Positions 1 to 7,550 of a DNA stretch of 13,539 nucleotides are shown in pieces. The stretch comes from Pseudomonadota bacterium. Its GTDB lineage: Bacteria; Pseudomonadota; Alphaproteobacteria; Micropepsales; Micropepsaceae. The notes under the pieces were generated by a model. That model was not told the DNA's origin, searched no databases, and saw only the letters and a program-made list of their open reading frames with translations. Made by a program: the position numbers and the translations under genes. Within the stretch, counting starts at the first letter, position 1, and every line of letters begins with the position of its first letter. Where the stretch lies: assembly GCA_021808875.1 (NCBI GenBank), contig JAKBAU010000065.1, positions 1 through 13,539 on the forward strand, read 5' to 3'.

Positions 1-609
1 GTAGCAACAACCCGCGAGCCAACCCGCGGTCGCGGAAAGTCGTTCGTGAGCGATGCCATCATGATCAGCGAACGGCCGCCAGAGGTCGAGGACCGGGCGA
101 TCCCCGGGGCACTGGGAAGGCGGCCTCATCCTTGGCCTGCATAGCTCGGCGATCGGCACGCTTGTCGAACGCAGTTCGCGCTTCACGATGCTGCTCCATC
201 TGCCGCGCCAGGAAGGGTATCAGCGTGGACAGGGCATCAAGAACAGTCGGCCGCTTGCCGGTCATGGCGCCGAAGCCGTGCGCAAGGCTATCTCGCCCGA
301 TCCATGAGCGAACTGCCGGAGACCCTGCGCCAGTCGCTGACCTGGGACCAGGGCACCGAGATGGCTCAACACGCACAACTGCGCATCGAGAGCGGACTGC
401 AAATCTACTTCTGCGATCCCCAAAGCCCATGGCAACGAGGCTCGAACGAGAACACCAACGGCCTGCTGCGGCAGTACTTACCAAAAGGCACCGATCTCAG
501 CAGCCACTCAACTGAGTAACTGGCCGCGGTAGCTCACGCAATGATTACCCGGCCGCACAAGACGCTTGGATAGAAAACGCCGATCGAGGCGCTCGACCAG
601 TTCCTTGTT
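1..609 (+). pseudogene. IS30-family transposase remnant, 3' part, frameshifted
   Basis: This is the C-terminal half of an IS30-type DDE transposase, beginning outside the window and spread over three reading frames. Frame 1 from the left edge reads to about position 108 and ends in EVEDRAIPG. One extra G near 106-110 shifts it, and the protein continues as HWEGGLILGLHSSAIGTLVE and FTMLLHLPRQ to about 295. A two-base gain (or one-base loss) near 291-298 shifts it again, and it resumes as MSELPETLRQSLTWDQGTEM and SPWQRGSNENTNGLLRQYLP. TAA at 517 and TAG at 571 then interrupt the conserved tail (LAAVAHAM, RPHKTLG, KTPIEALDQFL). The catalytic regions around GHWEG, WDQG and the NENTNGLLRQ glutamate are all recognisable, so the family call is firm. 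With two frameshifts and two stops it cannot make a working transposase. The family assignment comes from recognised motifs and not from a database search. Confidence 0.9.
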
Positions 610-952
610 CTACCATATGATGGGGGAGTTACGACGTCCGGTTGAATCCACCCAATATGTCTCGCTCCGCTACACTGAACGCCTGGCCGAAGCAGGGATC
701 GAGCCTTCCGTCGGCAGCGTCGGCGATTCCTGCGACAATGCCCTCGCTGAAACCATCAACGGCCTGTTCAAGGCCGAGGTAATCCACCGTCGTGGCCCTT
801 GGCGAAACGCAGAAGCGGTGGAATTCGCCACGCTCGAATGGGTGGACCGATTCAACAACCGCCGCCTCCTCGAGCCGATCGGCAATATCCCACCCGCCGA
901 GGCCGAGGCGCATTACTATGAGCAACTGAACAAGCTGGCTATGGTCGCCTGA
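602..952 (+). pseudogene. IS3-family transposase OrfB, C-terminal fragment
   Basis: This is the last third of the OrfB integrase-type transposase of an IS3-family element. An open frame starts at 566, but homology is clear only from about 645: TQYVSLRYTERLAEAGIEP, SVGSVGDSCDNALAETINGL, FKAEVIHRRGPWR, ATLEWVDRFNNRRLLEPIGN and PPAEAEAHYYEQL. The glutamate of the DDE triad lies in the NALAETINGLFKAE segment. The two catalytic aspartates and all of OrfA are missing, so the fragment is inactive. Bases from about 602 to 645 weakly resemble a decayed version of the usual coding sequence just upstream of the SQYVS-type motif, so the exact junction with the IS30 remnant is uncertain. The true 3' end is kept, with stop TGA at 950-952 and the terminal repeat 15 bp beyond. 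Confidence 0.88.
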
Positions 953-966
953 GTCACACAAAATTG

Positions 967-991
967 CCTCCGGCAAACCCGGCACGGTTCA
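967..991 (+). repeat. Right terminal inverted repeat of the IS3-family element
   Basis: The segment starts CCTCCGGCAAACCCGG and ends in GGTTCA. Its reverse complement begins TGAACC, the usual TGA...TCA end pattern of IS3-family elements. It sits 15 bp after the transposase stop codon, where the right end is expected. No partner left end is visible in the window, which agrees with a truncated element. Confidence 0.65.
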
Positions 992-1054
992 ACCACTCCG
1001 GCAGGCACTCACCGTATAATCTGCCAAAGTAGTGCTCTATCATATTGATAACCA

Positions 1055-1101
1055 GAGCATCTTTATCCGATCAGATGACTCCATCTGATCGGATGATGCT
1101 C
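1055..1101. terminator. Long hairpin abutting the end of the chemotaxis operon
   Basis: The arms 1055-1077 and 1082-1101 pair over 20 bp, with a 3-base TTT bulge at 1062-1064 and a 4-base loop at 1078-1081. The last base of the right arm is also the last base of the upstream gene's stop codon (minus strand, 1101-1103). The position is right for a transcription end of the minus-strand operon, but no T-tract follows on that strand, so it is not a canonical intrinsic terminator. It may equally protect the mRNA 3' end, or be one copy of a dispersed palindromic repeat of the kind common in alphaproteobacteria. Confidence 0.55.
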
Positions 1102-2816
1102 TAGAACAAGCAATCGTCGAACTTATCATTGTCGTCGGGGTTGACTTCGGCTGGTGGGTCGGCAGATTTGACGCCGACCAGCCCGAGCCGTGCATGCACC
1201 TCGCGTTCGCGCGCCATTGTGTAGAAGCTGCCGATCTGGCCAAGCAACTCACCGGTTGCGCCATCCTGCGCGTCATTCTGTCCGGATGCCTCGGCTAGGG
1301 CGAAGAGCCCGGCGGCCACGCCGGCAATGATATCGCTGACCGCGAGGTGGCGGCCAAGATCGCCGGCGGCGACTTCCAGCATGGCGATGATCCGGACTGC
1401 ATCGTCACCAATTCCTCCGACAGCCTGCTCGACCAGGCTGCAGGCGCCGCGGATGTAACCCAGCGCCTCCATCAACGTCGCGCCAAGGTCCCCTTGGCCC
1501 TCCGCCGCGAGACTGCGCAACCTGGCGCCGACGCCACCCAATTCCGCGATGGCGCGGGTAATGCCGGTTGCAGCCTCGTCGAAGCGTGCCGAATAGGTAC
1601 GAATCTCACTGGCAATCACCGCAATGGCGCGTCCCGCCTGTCCCATTCGCTGCGCGCGCAGGCCGGTGTTGATCGCCATATGCTCGACTTCGCCGCGGAT
1701 CGCCTGGATGATATTGAGGCGCATCTCCAGGTCACCAATCGTCTCGCCGATCGCACCGCCGATCCGCTGTACTGCTGCATTGGTATCACGCAACTGGCCG
1801 GTCACCTGGTTTGCCCCGCTGATCCCCTGCTCCAGGCTTTGCAGGAAGGCGCGGCCCTCCGCGCCGCCCTCACCTATCTGGCGTAGCGCGACCAGCTTTG
1901 CGGCCGCAGGACCTAGATCGCGTAGCGTGCGGGCGAGCAGTTCCGATTCCCGCTCGAATTCGACGAGCGTGTCCTGAAGCTGGGCGGAAAGCAGACGCAG
2001 GATGGTGCCTGCGGCCACACGGCGGTTACCTTCCTTGTCGTGAGTGCAGACGGCATTGAGCAATTGCAGCGCCGCCACGATATGCTCGAGCCGCTGGCGG
2101 GTGGTATCGCCGATCTGAAGCGAGCCGAGAATGATGCCGACTTTGGCCTGGACACCTGCCGCGACAGAACCGACCGTGGCCGCCATCTTCGCGACGCCTT
2201 CCTGGTGCTGCTTCAAACTCTCCGCGTCCCGCGCGAGCTTCTCGGTCACATGCGGAAGCACTCGCCTGCATTGGCTGTCGAGCAGCCACTCCGCTCGTTC
2301 AGCGTCAGTAACATTGTCGGTGAGCGACGTCAGGGTCGCGGCGAAGCCGGCAAACTCGGCTTCACCGACCTTCAGGCGGCGGCTCATATCGTCGACGAAG
2401 ACGACGAATTCCGCCGCACCGCCCGCCGCGATCTTGAGGTTCGTGCCATAGACGCCCAGAACGCGGAATACCTCATGGGCCTGCGAGAGGTCACCGCGCA
2501 ACTGCACCGAGGTATCGCGTATGGCGGTGATTTCTCCGCGCCTCGCATCGCGCGCCGACGACAGGCCGGCAAGTTCGTCCGCGACAACGAGCAGGCTGCG
2601 GATTGCGTTGCCGCCATGCTCGGGATCAAGCGCCGTCGTGATGCCTTTCAGCTCGTCGATAATACGGGTAACGGCGTCAAGCATCTCCATCAGGATAGTG
2701 CCGGCATGGACGAACTTGCCATCAATCCCTGCCGCCATCGACGAGATCTCGTTCTGGATCGCGGCAATGGCGCCGGCGGCATCCACCGACGGGGCGACGA
2801 GGACTTCATGTGACAT
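1101..2816 (-). CDS. Cytosolic receptor-like chemotaxis protein with CheZ-like features
   Basis: This 571-residue protein is the last gene of the chemotaxis operon. No transmembrane segment or signal peptide is visible, so it should be cytosolic and mostly helical. Residues 370-410 (EVEHMAINTGLRAQRMGQAG, then AIAVIASEIRTYSARFDE) are a degenerate version of the receptor signalling tip. Residues 115-150 (VLGVYGTNLKIAAGGA, VFVDDMSRRL) look like a second, weaker copy. Between them, residues 228-246 (GIILGSLQIGDTTRQRLEH) contain D237-x3-Q241, the spacing of the catalytic Asp/Gln of CheZ. The tail DDNDKFDDCLF resembles the CheY-binding C-terminus of CheZ. The start at 2816 is preferred because GGAG lies 8 bases upstream and a longer frame would overlap cheB. 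The gap to cheB is 43 bp. The chemotaxis assignment is firm from context and tip motif; a CheY-phosphatase role is inference. It could instead be a kinase-array component or a CheY-P sink. Confidence 0.8.
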   Translation of the reverse strand: MSHEVLVAPSVDAAGAIAAIQNEISSMAAGIDGKFVHAGTILMEMLDAVTRIIDELKGITTALDPEHGGNAIRSLLVVADELAGLSSARDARRGEITAIRDTSVQLRGDLSQAHEVFRVLGVYGTNLKIAAGGAAEFVVFVDDMSRRLKVGEAEFAGFAATLTSLTDNVTDAERAEWLLDSQCRRVLPHVTEKLARDAESLKQHQEGVAKMAATVGSVAAGVQAKVGIILGSLQIGDTTRQRLEHIVAALQLLNAVCTHDKEGNRRVAAGTILRLLSAQLQDTLVEFERESELLARTLRDLGPAAAKLVALRQIGEGGAEGRAFLQSLEQGISGANQVTGQLRDTNAAVQRIGGAIGETIGDLEMRLNIIQAIRGEVEHMAINTGLRAQRMGQAGRAIAVIASEIRTYSARFDEAATGITRAIAELGGVGARLRSLAAEGQGDLGATLMEALGYIRGACSLVEQAVGGIGDDAVRIIAMLEVAAGDLGRHLAVSDIIAGVAAGLFALAEASGQNDAQDGATGELLGQIGSFYTMAREREVHARLGLVGVKSADPPAEVNPDDNDKFDDCLF

Positions 2817-2859
2817 CAAACGCACTCCACTCGGATCCGGCGATCGGATCGGTCCGGGC

Positions 2860-3936
2860 TCATCGGCTGGCGGCGAGCAGGAGCTCGCGCGGGATGGCGT
2901 GAAGCGAGACGATTTTCTCGACCGCACCCCTGGCAATCGCCTCCCTGGGCATGCCGAACACGATCGAGGTCTCCTCGTCCTGGGCGAAGGTGCGCGCACC
3001 GGACTGCCTCATTTCAAGCAGGCCACGGGCGCCGTCGTCGCCCATGCCGGTCATGATCACACCGACCGCATTCGCGCCCGCGCAGCGCGCGGCCGAGCGG
3101 AACAGCACGTCGACCGAGGGACGGTGGCGCGAGACGAGTGGCCCGTCGCGGACCGAAACATGGTAGCGCGCGCCCTCCCGCTCGAGCATCATGTGGCGTC
3201 CGCCGGGCGCGATCAGGACATGGCCGCGCAGCACGGTGTCGCCGTCCTGAGCCTCGCTCACGTCGACCTCGCACAACCCGTTCAGCCGCCGGGCGAAAGC
3301 GGCGGTGAAGCGCTCGGGCATGTGCTGGACAATGACGATGCCGGGAGCGTTGGCAGGCAGGGCCACGAGTATCTCGCGCAGCGCCTCGGTGCCGCCGGTC
3401 GAGGTGCCGAGGCAGACCACCATCTCGGTCGTGCGGCTCATCGCCCTGCCCGAGGGCGGCGGCAGCATGGCGTCGGCGCTGAGCTTCGTCTCGGGCTTCG
3501 CGATCTTCTCGACGCGGCGCCCGCGCACCCTCGCATGCGCCGCTCCCTTCACGGTTTCTCGGATCATCGCCCGCGCCTCGGCAAGATGATCCGCGACGCC
3601 AATGCGAGGCTTGAGGATCACGTCGACCGCTCCCGCCTCGAGCGCCTCGATCAGCGTTTGCGATCCCTCCTCGGTGAGCGACGAGCACATCACCACCGGC
3701 ACCGGGCACTGAGTCATCAGCTTGCGTAGGAACGTGATGCCGTCCATGCGCGGCATCTCGACATCGAGGGTGATGACGTCGGGCACCTCGGCCTGGATAT
3801 GACGCGCCGCGGCGAACGGATCGGCCGCCGCGGCGATCACCCTGATCTCGGGGTCCTCCTCGAGCAGCTGGGTCATGGTCTGGCGGACGCTGGCGCTGTC
3901 GTCGATGACCAGAACTCGGATCTGCTTGATTGCCAT
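2860..3936 (-). CDS. cheB: Chemotaxis methylesterase/glutamine deamidase CheB
   Basis: CheB removes methyl groups from receptor glutamates and can deamidate glutamines, giving adaptation after CheA phosphorylates its receiver domain. The protein has 358 residues, a normal length. The N-terminal receiver spans about residues 5-125, with acidic pair D12/D13, phospho-acceptor D58 (in [11 protein letters not shown]) and K109 in ILKPR. A linker of about 45 residues follows. The C-terminal esterase spans about 170-355, with the triad visible as S179 (GTSTGG), H205 (VQHMPERF) and D301 (TGMGDDGA). The ATG at 3936 is chosen because [13 protein letters not shown] is the usual N-terminus and AAGAGG lies upstream. 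One base separates it from the cheR stop (TGAGATG), so the two enzymes are probably translationally coupled. Confidence 0.97.
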   Translation of the reverse strand: MAIKQIRVLVIDDSASVRQTMTQLLEEDPEIRVIAAAADPFAAARHIQAEVPDVITLDVEMPRMDGITFLRKLMTQCPVPVVMCSSLTEEGSQTLIEALEAGAVDVILKPRIGVADHLAEARAMIRETVKGAAHARVRGRRVEKIAKPETKLSADAMLPPPSGRAMSRTTEMVVCLGTSTGGTEALREILVALPANAPGIVIVQHMPERFTAAFARRLNGLCEVDVSEAQDGDTVLRGHVLIAPGGRHMMLEREGARYHVSVRDGPLVSRHRPSVDVLFRSAARCAGANAVGVIMTGMGDDGARGLLEMRQSGARTFAQDEETSIVFGMPREAIARGAVEKIVSLHAIPRELLLAASR

Positions 3937-3937
3937 C

Positions 3938-4792
3938 TCAGCGCCTCTTGAACACGGTGGTGGCGACGGCATCGAGCGGCAGACCGAAGCCGGCGATTGA
4001 CTCCGAATGGCCCAGCAGCAGCCAGCCTCCTGGCCGGAGCGCCTGGCAGAGCCGGGAGACGACCGCCTTCTGGGTCGGCTTGTCGAAATAGATCAGCACG
4101 TTGCGGCAGAAGATCAGGTCCATTTGCACGCCTACCGGATAGTGGCTGTCCATCAGGTTGAGCTGGGCAAAACCGACCGCCGCGCGAAGCGCCGGCACGA
4201 TCCGCACCTCGTTGCGGCCCCTAACCCTGGGCCAGCAGATATAACGTCCTAGGAACGCGTCGGGTACCGGCTCAACCATCGCGGCCGGATAAATGCCACG
4301 CCGGGCCGTCTCGAGCACGTCGGTGTCGAGATCGGTCGCGAGGATGCCGTAGTCGGGCCCGCCGTGGCGCACGGCGAAATCATCGAGCATCATCGCGATG
4401 GTGTAGGGCTCGGCGCCGGTGGAGCAGGCCGCACTCCACACCCGGATGAACGGTCTGCCCGAGGTCTTGAGTTCCGGCAGGATGATGCGCTCAAGATATT
4501 CGAAATGCCCGGGTTCGCGGAAGAAGTCGGTCTTGTTGGTCGTGACCGCATTGATCAGGTAAGGCGCTTCATCCCGGAGCCCGTCCTCCTTGAACAGAAA
4601 ATCGCAATATCGGTCGAGGCTTTCGATGCCGGTTGCGCGCAGGCGGCGGCGCAAGCGGCCCTCCAGCATGGTACGCTTCGACGGCGGCATCTTGATACCG
4701 GCACGTTCAGAGATGAACACGACAAGCCGCTGGAAGTTGCGGTCGCTAAGGCTGTCGACGGAACGTGTGGCAAGGACGGCGGCGGCAGGCAT
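3938..4792 (-). CDS. cheR: Chemotaxis receptor methyltransferase CheR
   Basis: CheR transfers methyl groups from S-adenosylmethionine to receptor glutamates in the cytosol and opposes CheB. At 284 residues it is of normal length. The N-terminal helical substrate-binding domain spans about residues 15-75 and contains [15 protein letters not shown], the basic patch that contacts the receptor. The SAM-binding domain follows, with TNKTDFFRE (85-93), [18 protein letters not shown] (117-134), [15 protein letters not shown] (150-164) and [13 protein letters not shown] (225-237). The frame extends 74 codons further upstream, but that part is low-complexity read-through of the cheW end. The ATG at 4792 has GGAG 8 bases upstream and gives the usual length. 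A 70-bp gap separates it from cheW, the largest gap inside the operon. Confidence 0.96.
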   Translation of the reverse strand: MPAAAVLATRSVDSLSDRNFQRLVVFISERAGIKMPPSKRTMLEGRLRRRLRATGIESLDRYCDFLFKEDGLRDEAPYLINAVTTNKTDFFREPGHFEYLERIILPELKTSGRPFIRVWSAACSTGAEPYTIAMMLDDFAVRHGGPDYGILATDLDTDVLETARRGIYPAAMVEPVPDAFLGRYICWPRVRGRNEVRIVPALRAAVGFAQLNLMDSHYPVGVQMDLIFCRNVLIYFDKPTQKAVVSRLCQALRPGGWLLLGHSESIAGFGLPLDAVATTVFKRR

Positions 4793-4862
4793 GGGCAGCT
4801 CCGGTCCGAGCGTTGCCCGGACAAGAATGGAGCCGGGGAGCCAGCGGGCACCCCGGCGATGA

Positions 4863-5336
4863 TCAGGCGGCTTTTGGGAGCAGCGCCGCTTCGTCTGTCG
4901 AGAAGAGTTTGGCGAGGTTAAGCAGCAGCATGAAGCCGCCATCCTGCCGCACCACGCCCTGGATGTATCCAGAGCGCCAGCGGATACCGATATCTGGCGC
5001 TGGCTCAACCGCATCGGCAGGGACAGCGCTGACGGTCAGTACCCGATCCACCACTAGGCCCAGCGCTAACACCCGCTCGCCGAGCGAGACGTCGACTATG
5101 AGGATGCGGGTGTCACTGGTCGTCTCCACCCGATTGATTCCAAGCCGCAGGCGCAGGTCGACCGTCGGCACGCCCTGACCACGCACATCGGTCAGGCCGA
5201 GAAGCCAGTCGGGGCCGCTCGGGATTCTGAATGCTGGCGCATGATCGAGGATTTCGCGCACCACACCTACCGGAACAGCGAACACTTCCTTATCGAGTCC
5301 GAAGGTGACAAGCTGAATATCCTTCCCGTTGCTCAT
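4863..5336 (-). CDS. cheW: Chemotaxis coupling protein CheW (distal copy)
   Basis: CheW links receptors to the P5 domain of CheA in the cytosolic signalling array. This 157-residue protein covers one CheW domain (about residues 7-145). Landmarks are [20 protein letters not shown] at the start, [20 protein letters not shown] in the middle (the NxRG-type turn), then [24 protein letters not shown] and [12 protein letters not shown]. The ATG overlaps the receptor gene stop (ATGA), so it is probably coupled to receptor translation. It differs clearly from the second CheW at 7040-7546 (for example VRG against FRG at the central turn), so the two are not a recent duplication. The receptor gene lies directly between the two couplers. 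Confidence 0.95.
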   Translation of the reverse strand: MSNGKDIQLVTFGLDKEVFAVPVGVVREILDHAPAFRIPSGPDWLLGLTDVRGQGVPTVDLRLRLGINRVETTSDTRILIVDVSLGERVLALGLVVDRVLTVSAVPADAVEPAPDIGIRWRSGYIQGVVRQDGGFMLLLNLAKLFSTDEAALLPKAA

Positions 5337-7012
5337 GCGGCCTCCCCGAATTCGGCGTCTTCGGCATCGGGGCCACCATTTGTCAGGTCGAGCGCAAAGC
5401 CACGCGCCCGGCTCCGGTGATCGGCGACCGAATGAGCGCGGCCGGCCGGCCTGGCCGACCTCGACGGTGGCTTGCGCACCGAAGTGGCGGGCTTGCGCGC
5501 GGCCGGTTTGGCATGCCCACCGTCATTCACCCGGAAATAGGCAATGCTGGCTTGCAGTTCCTCGGCCTGGGCGGCAAGTTCCTCCGAGGTGGACGAGATC
5601 TGTTCGGAAGCTGAGGCATTCTGCTGGGTGGCTTTGTCGAGCTGCTGGATTGCCTCGTTGATCTGGCCGGTGCCGATATCCTGCTCGCGGCAGGCTGCGC
5701 TGATTTCCGAGACGAGTTCGGCGGTCCGGCGGATATCCGGCACCAGTCGACTCAGCATCTCGCCGGCCTCGCTTGCAGCCTTCACAGTCTCCGTCGAGAC
5801 CGATCCGATCTCGGTAGCCGCCGCCTGGCTGCGCTCGGCGAGCTTGCGAACCTCCGATGCCACAACGGCGAAGCCCTTGCCATGCTCGCCAGCACGCGCC
5901 GCCTCAACTGCGGCATTGAGCGCGAGGAGGTCGGTCTGTCTCGCGATCTCCTGCACAATGGAGATCTTTTCGGCGATGGTACGCATCGCCGCGACGGCCT
6001 TGTCGACGGCAACGCCACTCGCTTCGGCGTCGACGGACGATTGGCTCGCGATCTTCTGTGTCTGAGCGGCATTATCGGCATTCTGCTTGATGTTGGCCGC
6101 CATCTGCTCCATCGCCGCCGACGCTTCCTCGGCTGCCGAGGCCTGTTCGGTGGCGCCTTGCGACACCTGCTCCGAGCTGGACGCCAGCTCCAAGCTGCCC
6201 GAGGAAACGTTCTCCGCCGCGGTATTGGCATCGCCGATCACGCCGCGGAGACGCTCCACGGTCGTGTTCAGAGTATGGACAAGATCCTTGATTTCATCAT
6301 TGCTGGTAACACGGACTTCCTGGGTCAGATCACCTTCGGCGACCGCAGCAAGCGCCGAACCGATCAGGCGCAGACCACGGCTCACGACCAGCGCGATCCA
6401 CACACCGCCGACAATCGAGATCAGCAGGGCGATGGAAGCGACGACCAGCAATGTCATGCGTGCATTCGCATAGAGGATATCAGTGGAGACTTCGGCCTGG
6501 CGCATCTGCGCCTTCTGATCGGCCACAACCTTGTTTAATGATTCCTGCATGCCGGCGACGGCCTTGCGGGACTCTCCGATTGAGATCGCGCCGGCCGCGG
6601 CATTGTTGTTCGCGAGGGCGAGCGCGCGGACCCGACTGCTGACGGACTTGTAGGCTTCCCACTCCTGCTGGAAATGCAGCAGGAGCGGCTTGGATTCGCC
6701 TGTCGCCATCCCGATGAGACTGCCAACCATCGAGTCAACCTTTGCGATCCTCGCTTTGGCAGTGGCATTGAACGCCTGATCGAGCGTCGTGTCGCTGGTA
6801 AGCGCCATGTTCTTCTCGGATCGGAGGACGCGGCCGATCTCACCATCCACCTGCTCGGCCAGGCTCAATCGCTTGGCCGGCCCGGTGACAACGTTGTTGA
6901 TGGCGTTGTTGAGCATGCTCATCCGCGAGATGCCGATACCGGCGATAGCCACCATCAGGATAACGAGGATGGCGATGGTTAGGGCTAACTTCAGCTTGAT
7001 CGTTGCGCGCAT
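5333..7012 (-). CDS. Transmembrane methyl-accepting chemotaxis protein
   Basis: This 559-residue receptor senses an unknown ligand and controls CheA through CheW. TM1 lies at about residues 9-28. A periplasmic helical region of about 155 residues follows, consistent with a four-helix-bundle sensor ([20 protein letters not shown]). TM2 is at about 187-211 and HAMP at about 212-264 ([16 protein letters not shown]). The signalling domain spans about 265-495, with the conserved tip [20 protein letters not shown] and [18 protein letters not shown] at about 355-395. Several [14 protein letters not shown] sites look like methylation sites. After the coiled coil comes a Lys/Arg/Pro-rich linker (about 500-540) and the tail [11 protein letters not shown]. 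The classic NWETF-type CheR/CheB tether is not present. The ATG at 7012 has a near-perfect Shine-Dalgarno sequence. The ligand cannot be predicted. Confidence 0.96.
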   Translation of the reverse strand: MRATIKLKLALTIAILVILMVAIAGIGISRMSMLNNAINNVVTGPAKRLSLAEQVDGEIGRVLRSEKNMALTSDTTLDQAFNATAKARIAKVDSMVGSLIGMATGESKPLLLHFQQEWEAYKSVSSRVRALALANNNAAAGAISIGESRKAVAGMQESLNKVVADQKAQMRQAEVSTDILYANARMTLLVVASIALLISIVGGVWIALVVSRGLRLIGSALAAVAEGDLTQEVRVTSNDEIKDLVHTLNTTVERLRGVIGDANTAAENVSSGSLELASSSEQVSQGATEQASAAEEASAAMEQMAANIKQNADNAAQTQKIASQSSVDAEASGVAVDKAVAAMRTIAEKISIVQEIARQTDLLALNAAVEAARAGEHGKGFAVVASEVRKLAERSQAAATEIGSVSTETVKAASEAGEMLSRLVPDIRRTAELVSEISAACREQDIGTGQINEAIQQLDKATQQNASASEQISSTSEELAAQAEELQASIAYFRVNDGGHAKPAARKPATSVRKPPSRSARPAGRAHSVADHRSRARGFALDLTNGGPDAEDAEFGEAA

Positions 7013-7017
7013 AGTAG

Positions 7018-7024
7018 CCCTCCT
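7018..7024 (-). promoter_or_regulatory. Strong ribosome binding site of the receptor gene
   Basis: On the minus strand the sequence is AGGAGGG followed by a 5-base spacer and ATG. It is the strongest Shine-Dalgarno sequence in the operon. It suggests the receptor is translated independently, at a higher rate than the coupled regulator genes, which fits receptors being more abundant than the other array proteins. Confidence 0.7.
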
Positions 7025-7039
7025 AGGGGCTAAAAAAGG

Positions 7040-7546
7040 TTAGTGGATCGGGGGAGCGGAAGCGCCCGGAGGTGTGCTTCCTGAACTCGTCGGGGCGAAC
7101 ACGGCATGGATGTCGGGCAGCACGACCAGCCCGGCCTCACGCCGGACCAGACCGCGGACCAGTTCGCGCCGCCAGCGCATGCCGATAACGGGCGGCTCCT
7201 CGCTGGAGTTGCGCTCCAGTGTGGTGACCTCATGTACTCGGTCAGCCTTGAGGCCAACCAGCACCTCCTCGCCGCCACGGTCGACGGCGATCACGACGAT
7301 GCGGCTGTCCCGGTTCGCCTCGGTCCGGGCCATGCCGAAGGCGAGGCGCAGGTCGGCGAGAGGAATGATCCGGCCGCGAAAGTTGATGACGCTCGCGACC
7401 AGCGGCGAGGCGCCCGGCACGACGGTTTCGGGCAGGAGATCGAGGATCTCCTGCACGCCCGCGGCCTCGACCGCGAAGGTCTCGCCGGCGAGCTCGAAGG
7501 CAAGCACCTCAAGCTGACCGGCCTCGTTCCAGTGAATGCTGTCCAT
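7040..7546 (-). CDS. cheW: Chemotaxis coupling protein CheW (proximal copy)
   Basis: This second CheW has 168 residues and one CheW domain (about residues 10-155). Motifs include LEVLAFELAGETFAVEAAGV, EILDLLPETVV, VASVINFRGRIIPLADLRLA (the canonical NFRG turn), VGLKADRVHEVTTL, MRWRRELVRGLVRR and LVVLPDIHAVF. It is closer to the textbook CheW pattern than the distal copy and sits directly after cheA, so it is probably the main partner of CheA. The frame extends to 7609, but the ATG at 7546 lies 4 bases after the cheA stop, gives the usual N-terminus, and avoids overlap. A short Pro/Ser-rich tail (SSGSTPPGASAPP) follows the domain. A 27-bp gap precedes the receptor start. Confidence 0.95.
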   Translation of the reverse strand: MDSIHWNEAGQLEVLAFELAGETFAVEAAGVQEILDLLPETVVPGASPLVASVINFRGRIIPLADLRLAFGMARTEANRDSRIVVIAVDRGGEEVLVGLKADRVHEVTTLERNSSEEPPVIGMRWRRELVRGLVRREAGLVVLPDIHAVFAPTSSGSTPPGASAPPIH

Positions 7547-7550
7547 GGCT

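Noticed and set aside
132..515. 127-residue open frame on the plus strand and a 139-residue frame opposite it
   Set aside because: Both cross the IS30 remnant. The plus-strand frame is not the frame carrying the transposase motifs, and neither has other support.
2521..3729. 402-residue open frame antisense to cheB and the receptor-like gene
   Set aside because: The composition is His/Arg/Ala-rich without family motifs, and it lies over the certain CheB gene.
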